A stretch of 52,440 nt of DNA, taken from positions 67,081 through 119,520 of the forward strand of contig PDRI01000095.1 of assembly GCA_002748055.1 (NCBI GenBank), in the 5' to 3' direction. Source of the stretch: Bacteroidota bacterium (GTDB lineage Bacteria > Bacteroidota > Bacteroidia > Bacteroidales > GCA-2748055). Numbering within the stretch: position 1 is the stretch's first letter; the number at the start of each line of letters is the position of its first letter. Below, one piece after another: positions 17,450-27,975 of the stretch. A program made the position numbers and the translations under genes. The notes under the pieces were generated by a model. The model had not been told where the DNA came from. It saw only the letters and a list, made by a program, of their open reading frames with translations, and ran no database searches.

Positions 17450-20373
17450 CGGGTCGTAAATGTGCTGATTTTCGCAGTTCCGGAGAGCCCAGCCGGTATT
17501 AAACCATATTCCTCCCTGGGAATGGTTTCAAGGGGGTAGGCCCATGCGATGGGCAGGCGGCTCACATTGGTTCGGGTTCGTCTTTGCTGCGCCGGGAGTC
17601 TGGCGTCTCCAACCAGGCCATTTGCCCAGGTATTGGCCACATCCACCCTCAACAGATTCTTTCCAGTTTGCAGCTGAGCTGTAATATCTGCCCGGAAAGG
17701 CTTCTTCCACAATACACCTAAGTCCTCGCCATTCAGGTACACCCTGGCCACCTCAACAACTGAGCTAAGCTCAAAGAATACGCGCTGATCCGGGTTAGCC
17801 TCGCCATTCCAGTCAAAGGCCTTTTCATAGGTGGCTATTCCCGAGAAGAAGCGAATGCCATCCTCGGGTCTCCTGTTCCAATACACAAGCGAATCGAAAA
17901 CCACCTCTCCAATCCCACCCGATTCCTCCGGGAAACAGATCTGCCAGGGCCCTTTAATTTCGCGGGTAGCAAGCATTTTATCTTCCCTGAACCAGGCGGG
18001 TGGATGCCCCTGTTCCAGGCAGGCTTCATTTTCATCATCCGCATAAAAAACAACAAAGACTGAGCCATGGGCATCCAGATTCAGGTCCAGCTCCAGGCCG
18101 GAGGCTACTTCCCTGCTTTCGGCCCTGTACATGAGTCCGCTTGCAGGATCCCAGTATTCTGCCCTGCCTCCTTTCTGCCTGAAAACAGCTTTACCCGAAA
18201 CCGGCCGGTCAATTGCATTTCGGATAAAATAGATTTCCGTGTCGCCCCTGCTGCGATGGATGAAATCCAGCGCATCCTTTTCCGTGCTTCCCCTGAAATC
18301 AAAATCGGGACCTATCCCTTTCTCCCTGAGTATGGAACGCAGGTCCTCCCCGCAGATGATCTCTCCCAATCCATATTCCTGGCGCCTTACATGAATGCCG
18401 TCGCAATCCCCCCATATTTTTTCTGCCAGTTCGCGGACCCTTATGTCGTGTTGCTCCCGCTTGTACAAACCATGGCTTCTCAAGGGTTTTGGACCAACGA
18501 TGGTGGCGCCTGCCTCGGTCAGTTTTCCGATCTTTTCCAGAATGCCGGCTTGTATATGGTCTTCATCGGGAAGAACCAGCAATGCATAATTCTGCCCATG
18601 TGGGAGGACCAGTCTGCCATCCTTTACTTCAAGCTTATTCAGAAGGATGTCGGAATTGCATACATCATAGTCGAACCCAAATCCCAGGCCCTCCACAATA
18701 TGTTTCGGGGGCACAAAATTGGGTGCCGAATCGCCATAGTAGAAAAGTACATCACCTATAAATTGGCCCTGCTGAAGCATGTAGGAGCACCTTCCAAGGT
18801 ATTCGATAAAGGGTTTGCTCATGGGCCACCATATCCGGTTTTCATTGATGAGGGTGCCAAAAGCATAGGCCCATCCGGGAGTGCCTGCCTCTTCAGGTGT
18901 ATGGGGCCAGGTATGGAAATTTATCCGGTTCAGCCCCTCACAAAAAGCCCTGTCGACAGTTGGTTTCAAATCGCCCGGGCCCTCATTCCAAAGGTGGATG
19001 CCGGTAAAGGCTTCTGCCTCGACATACTTTTGGTTGTAAATGTGGGAGGCACATGCAACGCCCTTGATCACATTTAAATCGGTCAGAAAATGCCTCTCAT
19101 CCTCCGTTCCTCTGTATGCCCTCCAGTAATCGCTATTCTGAGGAAGATGCCAGAATTCGCCCCTTGGAAAAGAAAGGGATCCCGATGACAGGAGCGATTC
19201 AAACGGACAATTGTGGATGGGCATCCCGGGGCCTGCAGCCTCGGCCACAAAACCCACACCGTGCTCTTCACAAATCTCGCGGGTGCGGCGGTAGTGGTTT
19301 TCAATAATGAGGTCGGACAATACCCTGCGAAAGTCGTACATAAAGCGGCGGCTAATCTCCGGGCTCTCCACTGTTTCTCCGTCCAAAACCGGGAGATAAG
19401 GAAGCAAACTATAGCCCATTCTTTCCTGAAATTCGTCGAGCATTTGGGGTGTCCACAAGCGGCCCTTCACTTCATAACTATCTGTATAAAAATAACTGAG
19501 TCCTGATTCTCCAAGTGATTTCCCCAGGGCTTTCTCCAGTTTTTCGATAAAATACCGGATATGCCTTTCACTGGCCTCTGCATTGAAATGATCAATCATG
19601 GGCCCGTGCGAATTGGGTGTGCTCGAAAACATTGGCTGACCCGTGTTGGTACACACATAGCGGACCACCGTCCACTCCCCCTCGGGGACATCCCAGTTCA
19701 GCACTCCTGAGGCATCCATCCGCTCACTCAGATCCAAAACCTTCCCTTCGATGCATTCATTTTCCCCCTTAACTGAAGGCCACGCCAAAACCGCCACATC
19801 TTTATAAAAGACGGGCAGGCCGTCCACGCCAAGAGTTATAAAGACCTTGTTCTCATCGTCTTCTTCAGTTGTAAGCGGAAGTTCGGGAAAAGGCAGTACG
19901 ATCTTCTGTTTACCCGGGCCGGAAACCTTAAGCCTGGAGTCAAACAGCCCCATGGTCTGGTGCTCGGGAAGGGTCCAGCTTCCCCCCGCATTCCATCCAC
20001 TCGAAATGATCAGTCCCAGGTCCAGCCCAATCCTTTCAGCCTCATTAATGGCATGGCAAATAGCCTCAACCGACTCGTCCCCCATAAAAGGAGGCCCTGC
20101 CGGTACAACCCCCGCCTCATCCATCACGCTTCGAACATCCCAGATGTCAAAACCCCCAAGTCCCATGCGCCTGGCCTCTTCCATCTCCCGTGTAATCTCC
20201 TCTAACTGAAAATTCCCATCCACCCAGTCCCACAAAGCCCTGGGACGAGCCTCAAGGGGCGGAGACCTGAACCCCTCGCGGAGCCCGTCGATTTCATCCT
20301 TCTCTGTGCGATTACATGCCGGCAGCAATGCCACTGCCATCAGCATGGAAAACATCGTGAATTTCAGTTTCAT
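17446..20373 (-). CDS. GH106-family alpha-L-rhamnosidase, lipoprotein
   Basis: 975 residues with a lipid-anchoring signal (MAVALLPACNRTE, Cys20). The N-terminus RPRALWDWVDGNFQLEEITR and GLGGFDIWDV, the barrel motifs IISSGWNAGGSW, SYFYTDSYEVKG and VAEAAGPGMPIHNCPFE, and the C-terminal beta-sandwich (ARVYLNGEDLGVLWKKPF, LLRVDVANTWANGLVGD) match the large GH106 enzymes that remove alpha-L-rhamnose from pectic side chains. Length is typical. Its stop codon overlaps the stop of the convergent HTCS gene within a CTAG palindrome (17446-17449). This is the strongest pointer that the target glycan contains rhamnose. Confidence 0.9.
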   Translation of the reverse strand: MKLKFTMFSMLMAVALLPACNRTEKDEIDGLREGFRSPPLEARPRALWDWVDGNFQLEEITREMEEARRMGLGGFDIWDVRSVMDEAGVVPAGPPFMGDESVEAICHAINEAERIGLDLGLIISSGWNAGGSWTLPEHQTMGLFDSRLKVSGPGKQKIVLPFPELPLTTEEDDENKVFITLGVDGLPVFYKDVAVLAWPSVKGENECIEGKVLDLSERMDASGVLNWDVPEGEWTVVRYVCTNTGQPMFSSTPNSHGPMIDHFNAEASERHIRYFIEKLEKALGKSLGESGLSYFYTDSYEVKGRLWTPQMLDEFQERMGYSLLPYLPVLDGETVESPEISRRFMYDFRRVLSDLIIENHYRRTREICEEHGVGFVAEAAGPGMPIHNCPFESLLSSGSLSFPRGEFWHLPQNSDYWRAYRGTEDERHFLTDLNVIKGVACASHIYNQKYVEAEAFTGIHLWNEGPGDLKPTVDRAFCEGLNRINFHTWPHTPEEAGTPGWAYAFGTLINENRIWWPMSKPFIEYLGRCSYMLQQGQFIGDVLFYYGDSAPNFVPPKHIVEGLGFGFDYDVCNSDILLNKLEVKDGRLVLPHGQNYALLVLPDEDHIQAGILEKIGKLTEAGATIVGPKPLRSHGLYKREQHDIRVRELAEKIWGDCDGIHVRRQEYGLGEIICGEDLRSILREKGIGPDFDFRGSTEKDALDFIHRSRGDTEIYFIRNAIDRPVSGKAVFRQKGGRAEYWDPASGLMYRAESREVASGLELDLNLDAHGSVFVVFYADDENEACLEQGHPPAWFREDKMLATREIKGPWQICFPEESGGIGEVVFDSLVYWNRRPEDGIRFFSGIATYEKAFDWNGEANPDQRVFFELSSVVEVARVYLNGEDLGVLWKKPFRADITAQLQTGKNLLRVDVANTWANGLVGDARLPAQQRRTRTNVSRLPIAWAYPLETIPREEYGLIPAGLSGTAKISTFTTR

Positions 20374-20630
20374 ACCACAATAATTAATTCAATATGAATG
20401 ATTTATGAGATACTGTGCCATCCCCCTTTCCTGGCTGTCACTTCCCGGCCAAACATATTGCAATGACGCATAAAGGTAACTATAGCTGAAGGATTAGTCA
20501 ATGCACAAGGGGGAATGAGTATATTTATCCGATGCTTGCTGGAAAATACCATACTTTATCAGAAAAATAGGGAACCATGCCCATGCTACATATTCATACT
20601 TTTAGGGTTGGGTTGAAAAACACAATAAAC

Positions 20631-22583
20631 ATGATTCGAAATACGCTCAAGTCGGTCTCTTTCTTGCTACTCTTTCTGAGTTGCTTCTCCTGTCAGCATA
20701 AATCGGGCCCATGGAAACTGGAGTCGCCTGATAAACAACTCTGTGTCGAGGTATTCCTGGACCACTCGGAAAAGTCCGGAAGGCTTCACTATACCGTCAG
20801 CCGGGTTATCGATGGCAGCACGACAGAAATAATGGATCCCTCTCCCCTGGGAATTAAAAGGGAGGATGCTGCCTTTGTTTCGGGCCTGGAATTTGTTTCT
20901 GCTTCCTACCGGGAAGGAATCGAAGATGCCTATACCCTGGTAAGTGGTAAAAAGCTGAAGAATTCCAACACCTACAACAGCCTCTGGTTAAATGTAAGAA
21001 ACCGGGAAAAGGAAAAACTCACCCTCGATCTGAGAGCCTATAATGGAGGTGTCGCATTCAGGTATCATTTCCCGGGAGAAAGTGAAAACAGTGTAAGGGT
21101 ATGTGAAGAACTCAGCGGCTTCAACTTTAAGGACGGGAATTTCTGGGCCCATCCCTATGACACAGTCAGTATGTGGACCCCCAGTTATGAAACCTACTAC
21201 CAGGGCCCTGTAGCTGTTGGAACCAAGGCTCCACCGGGTAAAAGCGGCTGGGCCTTCCCCATTTTGGTGGAGTCGGCAGGAAGCTGGATGATGGTTTCGG
21301 AAGCAGGTTTTGATGGAAACTATGGTGCCTCCCACCTTCAACCCGGCTGCGAAAACGGAGAATACCTGATCCGGTTTGCCGAAGCAGGTGAGGCAGAGGG
21401 CTATTATGAAAATACTTCGCATTCGGTCCTTCCCTGGAACACGGCGTGGAGATTTATTGCCATTGGAGCCAGCCCGGCATCTGTTGTGGAAACTTCGCTT
21501 CCCACAGACCTGGCTGCCCCCTCCGAATTGGACGATCTCTCCTGGATAAAGCCTGGCCGATCCTCCTGGAGCTGGTGGTCGGATAGCGACAGCCCCAGGG
21601 ATTACGAAAAGATGCTCCCCTTTATCGATTTGGCTGCTGCCATGGGCTGGGAATACCATTTGGTGGATGCCGGATGGAACAGGATGAAAAACGGGGACCT
21701 GGAGAAACTGGTGAGCTATGCCGACAGTAAGAATGTAAAACTGCTGGCCTGGTACAACTCGGGAGGAAAACACAATGTAGTTGGGGAAGAACCCCGCGAT
21801 CTGATGGATCAGCCAATGATCAGGAGAAAAGAATTCGAACGCATCAGTCAGATGGGAATCAAAGGCGTTAAGGTTGATTTTTTCCAGTCCGACAAGCAGG
21901 AGATCATAAAGCAGTATCTTGAAATACTCAGGGATGCCGCCGAATTCGGACTGCTTGTAAACTTCCATGGTTGTACCATCCCCAAGGGCTGGAGGAGAAC
22001 CTGGCCCAACCTCCTGACGATGGAAGCCTTAAAAGGCGGGGAATGCTATCGCTTTAATCCGGATTATCCCCAAAAGGCCCCTGCCCATTTAACCATCATA
22101 CCCTTTACCCGGAATGCAGTGGGCCCCTGCGACTATACGACGGGGGGCTTCTCGGACAATACCTATCCCCACCTCACCACCTTTGGCTTTGAACTGGCCC
22201 TGCCGGTGGTGATTGAATCGGGCATCATGCATCACATCGACACCCCGGAACAAACGCTGGGGCTTCCTTCCTTTGCAGTGGATTTTTTGAAGCGGATTCC
22301 GGTGACCTGGGACAATACAAAATACCTGAGCGGCTACCCCGGAAAGGATGTGGTAATTGCGCGTCAGAAGGGTGAGCATTGGTATATCGGCGGAATCAAC
22401 GGGGAAAAGCGGAGCAAAGAAATCACCATTGATCTTTCCCTTACAGGACAGGCCCCCACCGAGGTTGAACTGATCATCGACGGGGATGGCCCTCGCCACT
22501 TGCAGGCAGGCAGGGCAAAAACAAAGGATGGGAAACTGACCCTCACCCTCCAACCCTTCGGCGGATTCACGGGCTACTGGTAG
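20631..22583 (+). CDS. GH97-family alpha-glycosidase (retaining, alpha-galactosidase-type), lipoprotein
   Basis: The frame is open from an ATG at 20577, but the Met at 20631 (MIRNTLKSVSFLLLFLSCFSC) gives a proper lipoprotein signal and is chosen; the product is then 650 residues. It has the GH97 beta-sandwich (WKLESPDKQLCVEVFLD), the (beta/alpha)8 barrel (WSWWSDSDSPRDYEKMLPFI, HLVDAGWN, LLAWYNSGG) and a C-terminal beta domain. The GVKVDFFQSD motif supplies an Asp (residue 416) where retaining GH97 enzymes place their nucleophile, unlike the inverting SusB group, which uses Glu. NFHGCTIPKGWRRTWPNLLTM is also characteristic. Retaining members act on alpha-galactosides or other alpha-linked sugars. 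It is divergent from GH106 and convergent with SusD 2. Confidence 0.9.
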   Translation: MIRNTLKSVSFLLLFLSCFSCQHKSGPWKLESPDKQLCVEVFLDHSEKSGRLHYTVSRVIDGSTTEIMDPSPLGIKREDAAFVSGLEFVSASYREGIEDAYTLVSGKKLKNSNTYNSLWLNVRNREKEKLTLDLRAYNGGVAFRYHFPGESENSVRVCEELSGFNFKDGNFWAHPYDTVSMWTPSYETYYQGPVAVGTKAPPGKSGWAFPILVESAGSWMMVSEAGFDGNYGASHLQPGCENGEYLIRFAEAGEAEGYYENTSHSVLPWNTAWRFIAIGASPASVVETSLPTDLAAPSELDDLSWIKPGRSSWSWWSDSDSPRDYEKMLPFIDLAAAMGWEYHLVDAGWNRMKNGDLEKLVSYADSKNVKLLAWYNSGGKHNVVGEEPRDLMDQPMIRRKEFERISQMGIKGVKVDFFQSDKQEIIKQYLEILRDAAEFGLLVNFHGCTIPKGWRRTWPNLLTMEALKGGECYRFNPDYPQKAPAHLTIIPFTRNAVGPCDYTTGGFSDNTYPHLTTFGFELALPVVIESGIMHHIDTPEQTLGLPSFAVDFLKRIPVTWDNTKYLSGYPGKDVVIARQKGEHWYIGGINGEKRSKEITIDLSLTGQAPTEVELIIDGDGPRHLQAGRAKTKDGKLTLTLQPFGGFTGYW

Positions 22584-22686
22584 GCCTCTCAGTCCCCGTT
22601 TACCTGCGCGCAAGCCATTCTGTTTGCACCCGTTTTGGAATGGCCGCCGATGCTCAGCCTTTCATCCTCCGGCTTTGCCTGAATGC

Positions 22687-24432
22687 TTATTCTTTGTCGG
22701 GCCAGCCCGGATTTTGCTTCAGGTTCGGATTCAGTTCCAGCTGATTCAGAGGAATGGGGAGCAGATAGTCCTGGCCGGGCCTGAAGCCATAACCCGAAGG
22801 AAGGGAATGCTGCATGGGATCCAACAGCCCATCTTCATCTACAAACAGGTCGGTTCCCGGGACCAGATCCGGATAGTCTTCCTGTACAAAGCGCATCCCT
22901 TTTGGTCGCTTGCCTGCGAACAGGTGATGGGCCCGCCACCTCAGGATATCGTATTTCCGAAAGCCTTCGAAGGAGAGTTCAATATGCCTCTCCCTTCTGA
23001 CCTCATTGATCAGGGCACTCACTTCCGGATAGAGCCAGTTTGGGTCGTGATCGATGGAACTGATGTCCATGGGGACCATTCCAACGCGATCCCTGAGGAG
23101 ATTGATGCTTTGGTCCACATCGCTCTGGGTCAGCGTGCCCAGTTCTGCTTTTGCCTCAGCAAAGTTCAGCAGAAGCTCTGCATACCTGAACAGGATCGAG
23201 GGGGAGTCATCTTCTCCGGCCACACGCAATTCCATATCCGGCAGGCCTCCCTTTTTCATCATATAGCCAGTTTTTGTGTGGTATTTCTTTTTCCTGCCCC
23301 TGGACTCCAGAATGGGAATGTCAAAGCTCTTAATTACCTCCCCATTCTTGCGTTCAAGAACGTCTCCCCGGGTATTCATTGTCTGTAAAAGCCTGGGATC
23401 GCGGTTGAGGACAAGGGAATCCAAATTGTCGTCGCCCCGGTAGAGGGGGCTGGTGGTGATGGGTTTCCCATCCGAACACAGGTAGTCATTCACAATGGAC
23501 CTGGTCATCCCGATACCGGCCGGTTGTGCAATTCTCGACTTGTGTTCGTGAACAAATTCAAAGGACTTGGCCCATTTTTTCTGTAGCAATACCTCCGTGT
23601 TTTCGGACAGATCAAGGCTGTTGAACATGCTATAGTAATCGGTTTCCGGGTTGTTATCCTTTTTGTAAATGCTGAACATCCCTGAGGCCATGGCTTCTTC
23701 TGCAGCTGATACGGCTTCTTCCAGGAAATGCTCATAGTCCGAGCCCGGTACCCCGAAGGCCGTGCCTTCATGGTACTTTTCCCAGGTGCCTTCAAATAAA
23801 CAGACTCTCGATTTATAAAGCAATGCTGTTTCCCTGTTCAGCCGTTCACGGTCCTGGTTGTTCCCGGATATCATATATGCTGCAGCCCGATCCAGATCGG
23901 CAATTATACTGTCGACCACTACATTACGTGAGGTCCTTGGGGTATAGAGCTCCGGCGAATCTTCGTCCAGGACCTCATCCACCCAGGGAACATCCCCGTA
24001 AGACCTGACCAGCTCGAAATAGAGCAGAGCCCTGAAGAAATAAGCCTCCCCCAGGTATTGCTTGTATTCATCGAAGGGGGCTTTGCATTTGCTGTAGTTT
24101 TCGAAAAAGTAATTGATCTTGCGTATCCATTTATAGTTCCATCCAGCTCCGCTGACCTGGGCCACCTTCTCGCCATTCCAGAAACTGCTGGGAACGGATT
24201 CCACCAGGTCGTCGGTTCCCAGATCGAAGCCCTGGATGCCCATAGACCATTGGCCTCCGTCCCGGAATCGAAGGTAAAACTGGTTCACGTAGTACATGAG
24301 TTCGCTGGGGGTCGACCAATAGTCCTCAGCGATAGGTGTATCCAGCGGTCGTCTGTCCAGAAAATCATCCTCACAGGCTGTAATTAAGATCATTAAAACT
24401 AAAGCGATCCGTATGGCATATCTTGTTTTCAT
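22687..24432 (-). CDS. SusD/RagB-family surface glycan-binding lipoprotein (pair 2)
   Basis: 581 residues with lipobox ILITACEDDF (Cys20). SusD features are FLDRRPLDTPIAEDYWSTP near the N-terminus, the TPR-like segment YLGEAYFFRALLYFELVRSY with GDVPWVDEVL, FRYAELLLNFAEAKAELG, INLLRDRVGM, RRERHIELSFEGFRKYDILRW, and the C-terminal YLLPIPLNQLELNPNLKQNPGW. It lies 17 bases downstream of SusC 2 on the same strand. It is not closely similar to the first SusD, so the two pairs probably bind different parts or chain lengths of the substrate. Confidence 0.95.
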   Translation of the reverse strand: MKTRYAIRIALVLMILITACEDDFLDRRPLDTPIAEDYWSTPSELMYYVNQFYLRFRDGGQWSMGIQGFDLGTDDLVESVPSSFWNGEKVAQVSGAGWNYKWIRKINYFFENYSKCKAPFDEYKQYLGEAYFFRALLYFELVRSYGDVPWVDEVLDEDSPELYTPRTSRNVVVDSIIADLDRAAAYMISGNNQDRERLNRETALLYKSRVCLFEGTWEKYHEGTAFGVPGSDYEHFLEEAVSAAEEAMASGMFSIYKKDNNPETDYYSMFNSLDLSENTEVLLQKKWAKSFEFVHEHKSRIAQPAGIGMTRSIVNDYLCSDGKPITTSPLYRGDDNLDSLVLNRDPRLLQTMNTRGDVLERKNGEVIKSFDIPILESRGRKKKYHTKTGYMMKKGGLPDMELRVAGEDDSPSILFRYAELLLNFAEAKAELGTLTQSDVDQSINLLRDRVGMVPMDISSIDHDPNWLYPEVSALINEVRRERHIELSFEGFRKYDILRWRAHHLFAGKRPKGMRFVQEDYPDLVPGTDLFVDEDGLLDPMQHSLPSGYGFRPGQDYLLPIPLNQLELNPNLKQNPGWPDKE

Positions 24433-24449
24433 AGCTGTAATCCGATAAT

Positions 24450-27400
24450 CTACAATGTAATACTTAAGCCCAGGGAGATATTCTTTCTTAGCGGGTACAG
24501 CTTCCCTGTTCCCAGATAGGCCCGGCCCAGGAGTTCGGGATCAAACTGGCTGGGAATCTTTGTCAGGGTGAACAGGTTTTCGCCGGAGAGATAGATTCGT
24601 AAGCGCTCGATCCGCATTTTTCTGGAAAGCGATAAGGGAAGCGTATAGCCGATTTGCACGTTCTTGAGTCTGAGGTAGGCCCCACTTATGATGTACTTGG
24701 ATTGTACCTGTTCGTTCTTCCAGTTGTGGTCGGGATTGGAATAGGGCTTAGGCAGATAGGCATCCGTGTTCTCGGGGGTCCAGTAATCCAGATGGTTCAC
24801 GAAGTAATTGTCCTGTCCCACTCCCCTTGCGTAGCCAAAAAACTTCGTCTTTCCGTGTCTCCGGTTCAGGTAGGTCCAGTCCCTTTTGGCAATCCCCTGA
24901 AGGAAGAAGGAAAGATCGAATCCCCTGTAATCGGCACTGAATGTGATCCCAAAATTGAACCGGGGTGTTCGGTTACCCAGAATCACCAGATCTCCGTGGT
25001 CTTCAAGGGTGCCTGCACCAATGGATATAACGCCATTTGTATCCAGGTCGGCATAGCGGACATCTCCCGCACTCCAGCGACCGTTGTACAGGTAGGTGGT
25101 CTGGTTGGCATGGGCGTCCACTTCACTGTCATCCTGAAAGAATCCCTCGGTCTTAAACCCCCAGATCGCACCTTCTTCGGCACCGGTATAGACAGGACTG
25201 ACATGTTCATCAAGTTCGTAAACGGTTTTGATTTCTTTGGGATAGTAAGTCCACTTCCGCCTGCTGTCGCCAACCACAGCCCTGATCCCATAGCCAAACT
25301 CACCCTCCCTGTCCTTCCAGCCCAGCGTGAGCTCCATACCGCGGTTCTCCTCCTTCCCGGCATTGACATACTCCGACGGGGCACCCAGTACACTGGGCAC
25401 CTCCGTGGTCGCGGGAATAATAATGTCAGCGCGCTCGGTTATGAAGTAATCGAAACTCGCCTGGAGCCGGTTATCCAAAAAACGCAGATCCAGTCCCCCG
25501 TTCAGCGTTGTGACCGTTTCCCAGGTGATGGTCGGGCTGGGGATGGAGGGCATGTCCGCGTAACGCATGGGTTCACCGCTCATCATGTAAAAGTTGGAAG
25601 GCCAGGATGCATTCGGGTCCACCGCGGTGATGGACGGCATGAAGGCCGTATAGCTGTATTCGGTGTAGTCGTTGCCCACCGATCCGTAAGATGCGCGGAT
25701 CTTCATCAGGTTGATCACATTGGCCAGGGGCTCCCAGAAGGCTTCCCTGGAGAGCACATAGGCGGCGGAGGCTGAAGGGAAGAATCCCCATTGGGTATTG
25801 GCATTCTTGAAATTGGACGACCCATTGTAACGGGCATTAAACTCGACCAGGTATTTCTCCAGATAATTGTAGGTCAGTCTGCCAAAAAATCCCCTGGTAG
25901 CCCAGTGACTCCAGGAATCCCCTGCGTCACGTGCCTGGTACCCCGGAAAGGCCGGATCGCCCAGGCTGCTGTCGATATTTGGGGAATCCTGGGACAACTG
26001 CCCCCTTCCCAGTCCCCACAATCCGGACAACTCCTTTTGCTCTTGCTCAAAGCCCAGAAGCAGATAGAGGTTGTGGTTCCCGAAACTCCTGAGATAACTG
26101 GTTCGGACATTGATCTGGTCATAGTCGTTCACCCCATAGTAGCGACTAAAATTACTGGTGGAATTATAGGAAGACATGTATTCGGTCCCATCGGGATAAT
26201 GGGAGTAGTACACCTTTTGCAGGTCCCTGTAGTTCCTGTTGAAATGGTTCCGGGAATACCTGAAAAAGCTTTTCCATCCCTTCAGAGGCTCAAGCTCCAT
26301 TTCGCATGTCAACCAGATATCCTGATCTTCCGTATTTCTATATCCGCCTTTTTCCAGGACCAGAACCCGGCTGTAGTAATTGATTTCGCCATTGGGCAGG
26401 TAGAGTGGCTCTGTTGGAGTCAGGCGCAGCATATTGTGCCAGTGCACGCGGTAGTCAAATCCCTCCTCACCAAAAGGGGTAAGGGTTGTCTGTTTCATGT
26501 ACTTGGCATTGAAGCTTAGTTTCAACCACTCGGTTATCCCCGCTTCGAGACTCGAATTGAAGTTCTGTCTGCCATAGGAGATGTCTCCGTAATTGAGTTC
26601 TCCCTCCTGGTCAAAGAAACCGGCCGATGCATAGTAGCTGAGCCTCTCGCCTCCGCCCCGGATACTCAAATCGTGCTTTTGGCGTAAGGTATTCTTCCTG
26701 AAGAACAAATCTCCCCAATCGTTGTTTGCATTCCCATTCATACCGCGATCCCAGACATTTCCATTGGCTTTGGTTTCATAATCGATCTTGCCATCGATGT
26801 AGTCCTGCATTTCCTGTATGTCTTCGTCCGTATAGTAGGCAGGCTGTCCGCTGTTCAGACAGGCATAGTTGAATTTCCTGGCATGGTCCACCGAACTCAT
26901 CCATTCCGGAACCCGGATGGGGTTAGACCAGGACATGTTGCTAGAGTAAGTAAGCCTGGCCTTCTCCCTTTTCTTTCCTTTCTTTGTGGTAATCAGAACC
27001 ACCCCGAACGGAGCCCTGGATCCATAAATCGCCGAAGCCGCAGCATCTTTCAAAACCGAAACCGACGCGATGTCTTCCGGATTGATCAGGTGGGCATCGG
27101 TGGGAACACCGTCCACCAGGACGTAGGGCTGTCCCAGTCCACGGATGCTCCAGTTCATCCGGGCACCCGGTTCGCCACCGGAGAACCTGTTTGTCGAGAT
27201 GACCAGTCCGGGTGCAGTACCCTGTAATGCCTGTGATACATTCGCAATCGGGCGGTCTTCAATGGCATCTGCCTTCACCACATCTACCCCACCGGTCAGA
27301 TTTACCTTTTTCTGAGTTCCGTAGCCAACCACAACGAGTTCATCTATGCTCTGGGTATCCGTTTGCATGTTCAGGTTGATCACAACCCTTCCGTCAATCT

Positions 27401-27761
27401 CGATCATTTCAGTCTTCATTCCCACGAAGGAGAACTGCAACCGGGTGGTTTGGGGGGGTAAGCTGATGCTGTAATTTCCGTCTGCATCAGTGACGGTGCC
27501 CAATGAACTTCCAGGAACAGAAACAGTAACTCCGGGAAGCGGCTGCCCGTGTTGGTCCACCACCCTTCCGGTGATCCGGATCTCATCCTGTTTAGTGATC
27601 TGGTCTTTAGCCTTTGCCGGCAGACTGGTCCCCGGGGCCTCCAGGCCGCAGAGCAGCAGGAGGATTGCAGCCAGAGAAATACGGCAAACGGGTCCGACTA
27701 TCCGGATGAGGCACGGGAAGCCCGAAGGGAATCGTTTGTCAAATCGTTTTTCTTTCATCAA
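24450..27761 (-). CDS. SusC/RagA-family TonB-dependent outer-membrane transporter (pair 2)
   Basis: 1103 residues. A long N-terminal region precedes the hydrophobic signal (ISLAAILLLLCGLEAPGTSL); the start at 27761 is the best available Met, though Met2 is equivalent. A carboxypeptidase-regulatory-like domain (ITGRVVDQHGQPLPGVTVSV, DADGNYSIS, FSFVGMKTE) is followed by the plug (ELVVVGYGTQKKVNLTGGVD, VSQALQGTAPGL, MNWSIRGLGQPYVLVDGVP, VLKDAAASAIYGSRAPFGVV). The barrel ends with KNISLGLSITL. The plug says NRFSGGEPGARMNWSIRG where most homologues have a ...TIRIRG... form, a minor variation. It pairs with the SusD directly downstream. Confidence 0.95.
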   Translation of the reverse strand: MMKEKRFDKRFPSGFPCLIRIVGPVCRISLAAILLLLCGLEAPGTSLPAKAKDQITKQDEIRITGRVVDQHGQPLPGVTVSVPGSSLGTVTDADGNYSISLPPQTTRLQFSFVGMKTEMIEIDGRVVINLNMQTDTQSIDELVVVGYGTQKKVNLTGGVDVVKADAIEDRPIANVSQALQGTAPGLVISTNRFSGGEPGARMNWSIRGLGQPYVLVDGVPTDAHLINPEDIASVSVLKDAAASAIYGSRAPFGVVLITTKKGKKREKARLTYSSNMSWSNPIRVPEWMSSVDHARKFNYACLNSGQPAYYTDEDIQEMQDYIDGKIDYETKANGNVWDRGMNGNANNDWGDLFFRKNTLRQKHDLSIRGGGERLSYYASAGFFDQEGELNYGDISYGRQNFNSSLEAGITEWLKLSFNAKYMKQTTLTPFGEEGFDYRVHWHNMLRLTPTEPLYLPNGEINYYSRVLVLEKGGYRNTEDQDIWLTCEMELEPLKGWKSFFRYSRNHFNRNYRDLQKVYYSHYPDGTEYMSSYNSTSNFSRYYGVNDYDQINVRTSYLRSFGNHNLYLLLGFEQEQKELSGLWGLGRGQLSQDSPNIDSSLGDPAFPGYQARDAGDSWSHWATRGFFGRLTYNYLEKYLVEFNARYNGSSNFKNANTQWGFFPSASAAYVLSREAFWEPLANVINLMKIRASYGSVGNDYTEYSYTAFMPSITAVDPNASWPSNFYMMSGEPMRYADMPSIPSPTITWETVTTLNGGLDLRFLDNRLQASFDYFITERADIIIPATTEVPSVLGAPSEYVNAGKEENRGMELTLGWKDREGEFGYGIRAVVGDSRRKWTYYPKEIKTVYELDEHVSPVYTGAEEGAIWGFKTEGFFQDDSEVDAHANQTTYLYNGRWSAGDVRYADLDTNGVISIGAGTLEDHGDLVILGNRTPRFNFGITFSADYRGFDLSFFLQGIAKRDWTYLNRRHGKTKFFGYARGVGQDNYFVNHLDYWTPENTDAYLPKPYSNPDHNWKNEQVQSKYIISGAYLRLKNVQIGYTLPLSLSRKMRIERLRIYLSGENLFTLTKIPSQFDPELLGRAYLGTGKLYPLRKNISLGLSITL

Positions 27762-27975
27762 TCAGATAGTTTAGTTCGGTTTTTAGCTCCTGATGTCCGG
27801 GCACTTTTGTTCCTCCCCAGTTTTCGGGCACAGGCATTGCCTCATGCTGAGAGCTCTGGCTCTGTCAGGATTCTGCTCAACTTAGGTGGCACGAGCACAG
27901 CCATGATGGCTTCAGTCCTAAATCTTTCGCAGGCCACAGTATGCCATCGGATATGGAAGCAGACCGTTTAAGGGC

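Noticed and set aside
18067..19077. 336-codon plus-strand open frame
   Set aside because: It lies wholly antisense to the GH106 gene, whose protein shows clear family motifs; the antisense translation has no recognisable fold or leader.
24654..25775. 373-codon plus-strand open frame
   Set aside because: It is antisense to SusC 2 and its translation is a low-complexity V/G/I-rich mirror of that gene.
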